Assembly (NCBI GenBank): GCA_942159475.1
Contig: OW804096.1
Span: 41,353,744 to 41,417,743 of the forward strand
DNA length: 64,000 nucleotides
Direction of reading: 5' to 3'
From: Sthenelais limicola
Taxonomy: Eukaryota > Annelida > Polychaeta > Phyllodocida > Sigalionidae
The notes under the pieces were generated by a model. That model saw nothing but the letters and a program-made list of their open reading frames with translations, searched no databases and was not told the origin of the DNA. Position numbers and translations under genes: made by a program. Positions within the stretch are counted from its first letter, which is position 1. Each line of letters opens with the position of its first letter. Below are positions 23,809 to 35,400 of the stretch, piece after piece.

Positions 23809-24937
23809 ATCAGTATATGTACCCATATAGCTGGGGCGCTTCGATCTAAGCCCAGGCGCCTCGGTCTACGGGCGGCAGGGCGCTTCGATGTATGCGGTGG
23901 GCGCCTCGATCTTAGCCGGGGCGCTTGGGTCTCGGGCAGGGCGCCTCGAACTCGGGGCGCCTCGATCTCGGGGCGCCTCCATCGTACAATCTCTGATTCA
24001 TTCATCACGAGTGTAGCCTGTAGGCAATTTCTCATTATTAATTTGTTATACACTATTGATATTGGCACTACAGTCCGGCGATCGAGTATTTTCTTTAAGA
24101 TAAAAAGCAAATGATTGAATGAATGATCACTTTAAGTTTAAATCTAACGTTCCTCTTACGTTTGACTCTTTGAGCGATCGCTCCTCGACCTCAGGCCAGG
24201 TTTACATTTTGACAATGTCAATGTGCTCAGATTGTTGTGCGGAATACCAGACTCAAGTCAATCAAACTACATAAAACTTCCTGCAATAAGTAATGTGATA
24301 AATGGGGGACTTACTAAGATGTTGCTCAAATGAGAACGCAAGATTTCATAGTGTAACGAGATAAACTCAGTGTTGTAACATGCGCCTTTTCAGTATGTTT
24401 ACTATTTTTGGCCGGAAATAGACTTGCGTTGCATACGGGAGCTCGAACAACTTTTGCCTATTTTGAGCGTTGCATATGGGAGCACGTAGAACTTTTGCCT
24501 ATTTTGAGGTTAGCAGACAAACTTCCGCTTTACATATTTCGCGGCTAAACAACAGTAGGGAATTTTAAAATTGCTCTCCTATATCATTATTTTCCACACT
24601 TCGTGTTCAAGCACGATTCAGGCAGTAGAACCTATGTCTAAGAATATATAATTGAATACAAAATTGTCATCAATCACAGATAAACCCGAATTTCTAGCTG
24701 TTTTCGTATTGATAGCATAGGATTTCCTTGTTCTAAGACTAAGACTAAGACTAAATTAAAGTTTTAGTCTTGGATTTTAATTGTTTGAGATGGAGGCTAC
24801 TCAACTGAGAACAACCTTGTATTTAATTTTTAGTTGCATGGGCGATCTTCCTGTAACTTGTAAGGGTAGCTAAATATAGCAGTTTACCGCGCGGCTAAAG
24901 GCCCTAAGGCTAAACCCTACAAAACATGGGGAAAAGA

Positions 24938-25804
24938 GGTTCCTAGAGAACTCGGACCACTCTGATGTCGGACCGGGCGGGTTAGTGGAGTCGGACCAGG
25001 GGGTTAGTGAACTCGGACCACTGGGTTAGTGAACTCGGAGTCGGACCAAACCATACTGTATCATCTCACCATCTAGCTATCTAGACACATACAATACAAA
25101 AACTAACCCTAACCCTAACCCTAAAATTGGTTGTCCCTAAGGGTGACTGGTGAAGTCGGACCACCCTGATGTCGGACCGGGTGGGCTAGTGAAGTCGGAC
25201 CACGGGGTTAGTGGACTCGGACCACGGGGTTAGTGGACTCGGACCACCGGGTTGGTAGACTCGGACCGGTGGAGTAGTGGGGTATAACTACTGCCTATAC
25301 TGACCTAGGACCACACATTTAAGGTTAGGTTTAGGGTTATAGTTAGCATCAGTACTCATTTCACTTCACAAAACACATGAAAATACAGTGCGTAATGGTG
25401 ACAATGCTCTTTGAGTTGAGCAAGCATGGTCCGAGTTTAGCATGGTCCGAGTTTACCTCGGTCCGAGTCCACTAACCCCCTGGTCCGACCTTACCAGGGT
25501 CGAGTATATGGCGGTCCGAGTATACGACGGTCCGACATCAGAGTGGCCCGACGTCTCTAGGAACCGTCCTAAGTCAGTAAAGCTAGTAGTGGAGTGTCCG
25601 AAGTAAAACTGACTAATAAAAGAATTACTTTAACTATATTACCTATCGTAATAATGCTCTGCCTAAAGCTATGCCTGGTCCGAGTCTACTAACCCCCTGG
25701 TCCGAGTCCACTAACCCACTGGTCCGACCTTACCCAGTCCGAGCTTACAACGGTCCGAGTATACGATGGTCCGAGCCCAGAACGGTCCGAGTTCACCAGT
25801 CACC
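24938..25804. mobile_element. Word-array element, subfamily III (TCGGACC words), outer copy
   Basis: The left end GGTTCCTAGAGAACTCGGAC (24938) and the right end, read inwards, GGTGACTGGTGAACTCGGAC (25804) bear arrays of TCGGACC words with spacers such as ACGGGGTTAGTGGAC. The core contains three CCCTAA telomere-like repeats (about 25106-25125) and the shared block CTAAGTCAGTAAAGCTAGTA. A second copy of the same subfamily interrupts the core (25142-25565). Flanks GGAAAAGA and GGGAAGGT resemble each other only weakly. Confidence 0.65.
25142..25565. mobile_element. Word-array element, subfamily III, inner copy inserted in the outer copy
   Basis: The left end GGTGACTGGTGAAGTCGGAC and the right end, read inwards, GGTTCCTAGAGACGTCGGGC match the two ends of the outer copy in opposite order. 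It splits the outer core at GTCCTAAG: GTCCCTAAG precedes it (25133-25141) and GTCCTAAG follows it (25566-25573), an 8-bp duplication with one extra C. Its own core carries the same ACTGACCTAGGACCACACA and TTAGGTTTAGGG blocks. It shows directly that these units move as transposons. Confidence 0.7.
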
Positions 25805-26491
25805 GGGAAGGTTGTTTGGGCGGATTCCTACACGTATATTGAATTATTGTTCACTCCACGAAGACTCAAAGTTAGACCATTTAACTACTATTCGGGATTG
25901 ATATCTGAAATAAGAAACTATCGCTGCTTCAGAAAAACAATTGAGTGTGTCTCCTCCTTAGTATGCTACTTAGGACAGGTGGTAACAAAATGAAAGTCAT
26001 AGATTTTGGGTGCATAACAAAACATACTGATACTGAAGAAATACCAAATAATGTATAACCCTTCCTAGTTGGCCTACATACATTCTGCACCCTGGAACAC
26101 CTTGATCAACAATATTTTACATTATATTATATATGATTTTTTATTTCTAACAGACATATATATTGTTAAAATTAAGGCCAGAAAAGGGGACTATCCGGGG
26201 GACTATATTCTGTGAATTCCCAGTTGGGACTATATAAAGTAAAGACCTGTTCATCCTTTCTGAGTGAGGAATTCAACACTGCTGATTTCCCGCGCGGTAC
26301 TAGCTAAAACAAAATGGGTTCTTATTTGTTACAACTTACACTGTCGAAACAGATCCAGCATTTGGCCATAGCGTCTCTGCATTATTTATCCATTCCGACC
26401 CACATTCGCAGCACGTGCCGCTACAGATACAGACAAAACACTTTTATTTCTCAATAGGTAACTGATGGACACTCAATGACAATCATTCAAG
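25805..26491. promoter_or_regulatory. DIS3L upstream flank
   Basis: This is about 690 bp of AT-rich sequence between the last intergenic transposon and the DIS3L start codon, with no coding exon recognised. The DIS3L promoter should lie here; a GCACGTGCCGC E-box-like site occurs near 26410. No other element is clear. Confidence 0.35.
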
Positions 26492-29400
26492 ATGTTAAAA
26501 ACCGAGAAAGTCTTACAAGTTAAAACCAGTGTTGGGAGGCGGCTACGTGTGGTGAGAGAGCATTACGTCCGTGAAGATGTGCCCTGTTATAGTGAACTAT
26601 GTATTGATGGATGCCAGAACGATTTAAGTAAGTTGTGTTAGTGTGTTGCCTTAAAATATTCTTTTGTGGAAGGGAGCTATATCATGTGTGATAGTTTTTT
26701 TTATTAGGGGGTGTAGATGAATGAAGAACCCCCTGATTATCTAACCTGTAATAATTTCGTTCACTTAATTTCATATGACGTTTACAACCTTCTATCACTC
26801 TAATCACTGGTATTTTACCCGTCTACTTCTCTTTTTAGCGGGACGTCTCGTCAGTTTATTACCCAAGGATGTTACTCACTATGTAGTTCCAGATTGTGCC
26901 TTAGCTCGAGATTACTTGGAGCTCTTAGAGTTGCCAGACATTCAAGGAATTGCCTTTCTTCAGACAGTCGTTAATAGTGTAAGACACTCGTTTGTTTGAA
27001 TGACATCTTTATTCTAAATTAACTTTAAATACTAGTTCTCATTTCATTTTAATTCAATTTGATCCCTCTCTTAAACTGACCTCTTATTTTATAATGTTTT
27101 ATAGTATCAACTTGTCGATGATAACCCGTAATTTATATAACTCCATTTCTTCAAATACAAACAGTAAACACATTGTAAGATCGTGTGCGATATAAACCAG
27201 ATTGCCTTAAAGTTTTACTAGATATTTCCATCGGTTATTACATAAACAGTATACTTGTTTTCCTATGTAATCAGAAAATATTCATTAATTAGGTGCAGCA
27301 AGAGGGGAGTAGACGACTTTATCGACGCTTAACTAACTTAGTTCGCGATCCGCATAAGAAGAGCACAATTTTTCAAAATGAATTCCAGAAGTATGCATAC
27401 TGTACAAGGGAGAAGAATGAGTCCCTTGCACAATGGCAGGCGAGGTAATTCTTGTATTATTTCCGCTTAATAAAATATTTGTATGTGAACAAATCTTTCA
27501 AAATTCATAATAGTTGAGGAAGATCTCTTCCTTTGACTTGCATTTTTGTTAAAAACATGGGCCATAACACTTTTTTTCAAAGTTTTTCAGCAAAAATGAT
27601 TGGTTGTAGATACAAATAATTGGCTGTCGTTCCGACAATTATTGGACTTTCTGGTTTATGTTACCCCATAGCTCAAAAGCATTCATAACACTTGCTTCCA
27701 GTCAGACAATCAAAGAGGTTAAGATATCCATTTTCATCATCTCAATACAACATTGTATTTTCTTCCAGGAGTGTTTACGAGGCGGCTCTTTGGATGTACA
27801 ACCATTTAGCAGGCCAAATTCCTATAATCGTGTTGACCCACGATAAATATGTAAGTTACATTGATTTAATGCATTTACTTTCATTTACTTAGTATTTCCC
27901 TTTAAATAGTTCCTCTTGCAAAATTGTTTAATCGTGGTACTATTCATGTAAATCGATCTTTTCATTAAAGCTAATCGACACTTGTGGAGATAAAAATCCA
28001 AGTGTCTTCACCATTTCAATGGAACAATATTTATCATCATTTTGGCCCAACCTTGATGCCGCTCACACACTCCACACATCGCTTAGTGCGTCATTGAAGG
28101 AAGTAAAACAGAAAGGTATGGATCAATATTTACTATTATTCATACTATTAAACCCTCGAATTATTGTGTCATGCAATCCCCAAATAGTGTTTTTTGTTTT
28201 ATTATAAGTATTATATCCCCAGCAAACAAACTCATTTCCATAGGCTGGCGAATTATTTTGTATCCACAGTTTTACACACTCTTATATTATTCGAAGGCAT
28301 TTCCAATATAATTCATACTATTAAACCTTTGAATGATTGTGTCGTGCAATCCCCAAATAATGTTCTTTTGTGAACGTGTTGGGAAAATTCTCGATTTATT
28401 GGTGAATCAGTCCAAAATGTTCAGTCCCACAAACCAAAAACAACATAGTGTCCAGATTTGGCGCCCATCTCTTCGACATTGAGAAAAACAATGACACCAC
28501 GGTAGCCCGACATCAAAATCAGGCACACCCGGATACAGAAGAGAAAGGAAACAACATCTCTATTTCTATACTCACTCTAATCAAGGCAGAGGCACTAAGT
28601 GACACTGCCAGAGAAGCGAGAAATCGGGAAGAAAAGAGATGGATTTCCAGACTAAAAACCCTGGTACCCATGGGACTGAACATTTTGGACTGATTCACCA
28701 ATAAATCGAGAATTTTCCCAACACGTTCACAATTGATTATCCCAGAAAAGTCAGAAATAAGGCTACAACTAGAACTTTTCTAGTTTGGACCGAGGTCCTA
28801 CCACATTCTACCTTCCCCGAGTAATGTCACACCCATATAAACATGGGAGCAGATATTCAGTGATCACTACAACCACATGGGGTTTCAACCTTTTACCAGT
28901 TGAAAGCTCTTAATAACTCAACCTAAGGATTTGAAAGAATCAACCTGAGTTATCAGCTTAACAGATCTCTAGCTGAGGATACACCTAACTAAAATGGCCC
29001 AGAGTTACAATTATTTATAACCAATGTGGCCAAACTCACGCCTGATGAGACCGCTGATGGTCGAAACCACTCATATACCCCCCTTTGGTGAATAAGATTG
29101 GACAAATTTTATTAGTTCACATCAATTTCATCTATTATGAGAATTCTGACTACTTCAGAAATCTGAGGGATTCCCCCAGGGATCTCGGTGAGCCAAGGCA
29201 TCCCTAAAGGGATTGCCCGATGACGCAACAATAGGGGTTACCAAGTTCTCCAAGCAACAATAAACGTTGCCACAGAGAGAGCGCAGGTAGAACATTCGAT
29301 AGAGGCACAGCCTCAGTTGTGGTAGCGCAATCGAGGCGTCAACACGTCAAATATCAAATAATGTTCTTTGTTTCTCATTTAAAGTATTATATTCCCAAGC

Positions 29401-32400
29401 AAACACACTCATTTCCAAATGCTGGCGAATTATTTTGTACCTTCAGTTTTAAATTTTCGCCTACTCTTATATTATTCGAAGGTATTTCCAATTCCCCGTT
29501 CGCTCTCTTTTAAATTATAGTTCCTGATATCAGTGGCTATTTACCAAGTGATGTCACCGAGGCGGGATTAAAATCTGGTCGCTTCATCCAAGGGAGAATA
29601 AACGTAAATAAGCACAAGTCTCAAACCGAAGCCTTCATCACCCCTTCACGGTAGGTGTAATATTGGTCAAACTGTTATGACGTGGAAATATAGATAACTA
29701 ATAATAATAATAAATTTAACTCTTATTCTATCTATATTAACGTACGAGTGTATACAATCATTTTCAATGCATATGTATCAACATTTTAGTCACATCATAA
29801 TGATATATGATCTCCATTTTTTTATCAGGACCAAGGGAAAGGAAACGACATTCTCCAACGATATTCTTATCTCCGGGTCGGCAGCTAGAAATCATGCTGT
29901 CCATGGAGATCGCGTGGTGGTTGAAGTCCTACCTCGTAGTCAATGGATCAGCAGATCTCATTCACTCACACAGAATACACAGGGTAGGAATACATAACTT
30001 ATATGGTATTTTTTTAAAGATATGGAGGACAATAATACAACTCATTGGTTATTGACTCCAATAAGAGTCACTCACCACTACTCCTGGAGAAGACTCCAGG
30101 GCACCAGAGTACCTACTGTGATATCATTGTCAACATCACTAAGGGAACAGTGAGGTATTGGATACCCACTGCTGAGGAACGTTCCTAATTATCTCTGTAG
30201 CATGGTAGCATTTGCAGACAATAGAGTTGTACTAGTCTCGTTCAACATATATCTTATATGGTTATGTTGAAGAAACATTTATATTAAAACAACTAAAACC
30301 AAATTTAGCCCAAAGCGATAGACATCGAGTTACAAACCTGCATTTTTCATTGCTTTATCGGACAAGCATCACTTGTATAAAACAGATGCTTACCATTTTT
30401 TTTCAATAAATTTTTATTAACCGAAGTTTCACAGTGTGATATATCTCATTCGTCATTGGACATTTCGACATTTAAACTTCGAAACAAAAAAATTGATTTG
30501 AAATAAAATGATTCTATTCTACTTTATTCCATTTTCCATATAGATGAAGAACGGGAACAAGGAAGTGAAGATTCTCATATAATGCCTACTGGTCGAGTTG
30601 TGGGTATCTTACAGAGAAACTGGAGAGACTATGTTGCGTCTTTCTGCCAGAGTGAGGAGAAGCAGAGAAAGGCGGGCAAAGTGCTTGTATTGCCCTGGGA
30701 TCGAAGGATACCCAAAATAAGAATTAGTACTGCTCAGGTGGATAGCCTCAGAGACCACAGGTGTGTGAAAATAGTAGTCTAGGTATTCTTGATTAGCAGT
30801 ATTTATTCTAATGAAATGAATGTCTCGTCTGGGATGTTTTTTAATTCGCATTACAAGAGTAGTAATGATAGTAAAAAGGGAAATAGTTTAGGAAGAGGAC
30901 ACATTTTTAAGACTTTTTGCTTTATTTCAGGATCATCGTGCGCATTGATTCATGGGAAAGTGATTCTCAGTACCCGAATGGCCATTTTGTGCGCAGCTTA
31001 GGCAAGATTGGAGAGCTTGAAACAGAGATAGCAGCTATATTGATTGAAAACTCAATCGGAAATGCTACGCCTTTCTCGGAAGCTCAGGTATGTTTTAGTT
31101 TTCTCCAGTACATGACACAATACAAATAAACATGAAATTAATTCGATTGGTCCTGAACCTACACTGCCTATTAAACCTCATATATTAATCAGAAGGAAGA
31201 AGCAACTTATCACACTGAAACGTATCACGAATGTGAAATATGTCAATAAAAGTTTATTAAAAAAAAACACTTTCCAATGCGTATACCGTAATCCTTTTAT
31301 AGCTTATGATACGGTAATAGAAAATTCCTTATTTCAGATGAGGGAGCTCCCAGTAAATTCATGGGATAATCCATGGGAAATGAACCCAACAGAAGTTGCT
31401 AAAAGGCGAGATCTTAGAGATTCACATTTAATATTCAGCATAGACCCGAAAGGATGCGAAGATGTTGATGACACTTTGTCAGTAAGGTATGCAAACAGCA
31501 GACAAGGGTTCAGTGTCTCTTTGGCTGCAGTTTATACATTGATCTTTAAACCAGACCCATATAGAAGTGGTGATAGCTAGCTTATCCGTCGCGCCACAGT
31601 TATGATTCTTTTTACTTACAACAAAAAGCCCAATAGTGACATATATGCACGTAACATTTTTTTGAATCTTTACTTTTCAGAAAACTAAAGAATGGGAACT
31701 TAGAACTGGGCGTTCACATAGCTGACGTGACTTATTTTGTACCCGTGAATTCCCTAACCGATTTAGAGGCGAGGTCGAGGTCCACTACAGTATACCTAGC
31801 TGATCGACGATATGACATGTTACCAGAAGTTCTGAGTGCTGATCTTTGCTCATTACTCGGCGGGGTTGATAGGTAAAAGTTGTTGACATGATAGATATTA
31901 CTTCATGCTATTTCTTTTAAGTTTAACACGTGTCCAAACCTCCGTAATCTCATTGATATTTATCTATAATATCTGTTTATGTCATTTGCTCAGATATGCT
32001 ATGAGTGTTATATGGGAATTGGACGAGAATTATGATGTGAAAGACGTTTGGTATGGACGGACAGTTATTCGATCTCAATACAAGTTATTTTATGAGGTAG
32101 GTAGGCCTACATTTTCATATAATCGAGATATCAGCTTATAGCTGTTGAGGTCGTTATATTGTTTAAATTTCAAAAGAAGCTTGATGAAGAGCTAATGAAG
32201 ACAATTATTACAGATATTTCAACTTTGCTTTCTTCTATTTCTTTTTTTAAAAAATACATTATCATATTTCAATGAGCCATTAGATTGGCTTTTCAATCTT
32301 TTTGTGTAACATGGTGCTACGTCATATCAATTGTAGATCGCTCAGCAGATGTATGACAAAGCTCCTACAGAAACGCTTGTCCAAAATATTCCAGAACTTC

Positions 32401-35400
32401 AACAAGTAGACAAATCCGACTTAGAGAAAAAGTAAGTACATTTATCAGGTATACATATTTAAAATATATATTGCCATGTTTTTCTCATTTTTTTTTCAGT
32501 GTGCATGAAAGTGACTTTACTTTTGTGAAAATATAAACTGATCCAAACGAATTTGTTATCGGTTTTGAAACTACTGAACATTCTAAAGGATTTAGATTTA
32601 TATATCCATACCTTCGCAAATTCCAGAGTCAGACAGTTACGGTGGTCCGTTTCCACGTTAATAGAAGTGGCCCGAGCTTTAAACGCAAAGCGAACATCGG
32701 GAGGAGCTTTGGTTTTGGAAGGAGTGGAGGTGCAAGTCCAATTCTCAGACAAATCAAGAAAAACAATAGAAGATCTTCTTCCAAAACAGGTAAATATTTC
32801 ACCATTTAATTTGTGGTACTGTTAAGATTTGAACAATTGACGTGCTAACATCTCTGGCCCGAAACCATATTGAAAGAGTAAACAGTAATCACTGAAATTC
32901 TGACTCTTTGTTAGTTCCCGCATATTATTAAATTGCATCTTTTTCTATTTCAGGCTATGGAAATTCACGAAACTATAGCCGAGTGCATGATATTTGCTAA
33001 CCACTGGGTCGCAAAAAAGATATGTCAAGCTTTCCCTGAGCAAGCGATGGTAAATATCCTGGAATTTCTTTATTCACGTTAATGGGCTGTCATATCGAAA
33101 GCTCCGTGCAATATTATTACACGCCATGAACTATTTCTTTAACATAAGGAGATGGACAGTAAATATAGCGTTAAATAGACATTCTTGTGTTACTCGCCCA
33201 GCGGTACTTCTGTAAGAATCTCACATATTTAGACGCACTTGCCATCTTTCGAGACGTGCAGTCATAAAGGTATGACGTTGTATTATGACGTTGTAGTGAA
33301 ATCTGAGATCAATTTCTATTGGGTAATCAATTCAGATCAAGGTTCTTAACGATTTTGGTTAGTTCGGGTATGAAGTAATGTTTTTGAACATTAAAATAAA
33401 AAGGTCGTAAGACGTAAAAATATAATTAAGGGTTACCAATTAAAATGCAACTAAAATTCACTCCAAGGTTTGTCCTCACTTTACTCAATTTACAGAAATA
33501 TAATTTCTTGACTTGTTCCAGTTGCGTCATCACCCGATGCCTCGCCAGGATCATTTCGAGGTATTGAATACATGTGCTGCTGCCAAGGGTTTCACAATAG
33601 ACACGACTTCAAATAAAGCACTCGCGGACTCATTGGACAAATGTGTAGATTTAAATGACCCCTATGTTAATAAGGTCGGTTGCTTGCTTGTTTTAACGTT
33701 TAACTATAATTAATACTTTGATTGAACGAAAATAACTTTTATTCGGGCTTAAATTTAACAATTACAAAATGTCATAGATACAATTACAATAGTCAATTAA
33801 AAAATACGTATATAGCAAAAACACCAATGTTGTCATGCGTCGCCTGGTTAAAGACAATGTGTTATGTTATCTAATATTAAAAAAAGAAATACGTATTCAA
33901 ATATCAACTTGAGAGACTGAAATTATAATTTCTACACTCGTGCGTGCGTGTACATTTAATTTAAAACCATTATATGATTAAGAATAACTCCAAGTTATCC
34001 AGTAGTACAACTAGTTCCCATATCGGTTTTCGTAATTCTAAAATAAGAAATTACTTAAATACAGTAACGTCTCTCGAGTGAACTCTTTTGAATCCCCAAT
34101 ATTTCTTAACCTTTCTGGTAAATTAGACCACATCCTCGGACGATCTCGGAACTTTCGAAACAATCTACCGGTAATGTCCGGTCCTCTATGCGCTCTCGTT
34201 ACAATTTTGGTATTCAGAAATAAATAATATCAACATAGATCCCACCAACACCATATACATGGGGTTGTATATTGTATACGGCAGTCATTATTGTACGCTT
34301 ATATTTTATGGTATTTCTTCCAGCTGCTCAGATCCATGGCGACACAGGCTATGTCCAACGCGGAGTATTTCTCTACTGGATCTTTGCCACGGGAACACTT
34401 TTATCACTATGGTCTTGCGCTCGACTATTACACACATTTCACCTCACCTATCCGACGATATGCGGATATCACTGTAAGGACCTTTTCATCAATGGTCTTT
34501 TGCTTCTTATCAAAAATATAAATTAAAGATTTAAATAAATTCTCATGATATGAACTTCAGAGGGTGGAAACCATTAAAGAAATTAACCTGCTATGATTTA
34601 CTGTCTTTAATTCCTTTTAGCGATTGACATTCACAATTGAATTTAATTCACTGATTATTGATGGCAATGCATATGTCATCCACAGGTCCACAGGCTTCTT
34701 CTAGCTGCGATAGGACAGGAGGGTATGGCCATTTCAACTTTGCCTGCTAATAAAGAACTGAACGAGATTGCCGAACACATGAATATCAAACATAAGGTAA
34801 ATTTCCAGTCATAAAAAGACGAAAAAATATAATTAAGATCGGTAATTAAGCGAATGTGTAAACGTTATGCATGATGTTTTCTCAAAGTTAAACGAAATCT
34901 AATTTTCCCGCAGTTCTCAACTCACACCAATTTTTACTTATTTTCAGGCGGCCCAGTACGCACAGAAGGAATCATTGCTATTGTTTCAAATGTTGTTCTT
35001 CACCGCTCAGTCAGAGGAGTCATGTCTTGCGGATGGGATCGTTTTTCAAATTCGAGCCAATGGCTTTCTTGTTTTCCTTCCAAGGTTTGCTCTTTGTTCT
35101 TTTATAATCTCATGATTCTGTCTTCTTTGACAGATCCGTAAAAAAAAAGAAGAAGAAACAAAAGTAGTTTTTAAAAAGTTGGAAAGAAAAAATGTAGAGA
35201 GGGAGCGCCTTCAAACTGATGTACGGCGAGTGTAACATGGTTAATACAACATACCTGCGATAGTGAAAAGTCTTCTTTCTGTTAATACATATCTGTGATC
35301 CCGAAAGTTCTTTTTTTGTCTGCAGATATGGCGTTAAGGGTGCAGTTTACCTACGCAGTAAAGATGGTCAAGTGCTGTATTTGACATCAGAAGGTATCCC

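Larger units (their letters stand above)
22734..23978. mobile_element. Word-array element, subfamily II (GAGGCGCC words), interrupted
   Basis: The left array (22734-22880) and right array (23830-23978) are inverted copies built of GATCGAGGCGCCC and AAGCGCC words; both ends read AGGCGCCCCGAGATCGAGGC inwards. After the left array comes the AT-rich core shared with other subfamilies (CTTTACTGACTTAGGACAAC, then TTAGGGTTAGGG). The middle has been filled by a foldback element (23118-23240) and by a subfamily I element (23424-23808). No clear target duplication was found at the outer ends. Confidence 0.6.
28369..29354 (+). mobile_element. 5'-truncated Penelope-like retroelement with inverted end
   Basis: This 986-bp insertion is bounded by the 15-bp target duplication CAAATAATGTTCTTT. 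It begins with a 59-bp arm (28371-28429) that is an exact inverted copy of 28671-28729. Between them, an open frame ends in [19 protein letters not shown] and a stop at 28693; R..W...L.T..P.GLN is the usual C-terminal signature of Penelope-like reverse transcriptase/GIY-YIG proteins as I remember it. Downstream are a hammerhead-like core at 29042-29066 and an untranslated tail. Penelope-like elements are known for truncated copies with inverted ends and hammerhead motifs. The catalytic parts are absent, so it is a dead copy. Confidence 0.7.
28311..29493. repeat. Second copy of the intronic duplication, split by an insertion
   Basis: 28311-28368 and 29355-29493 together match the first copy at 28137-28306. 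The break carries the 15-bp duplicate CAAATAATGTTCTTT on both sides (28354-28368 and 29355-29369), so the uninterrupted first copy serves as an empty-site control for the insertion. Confidence 0.75.
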
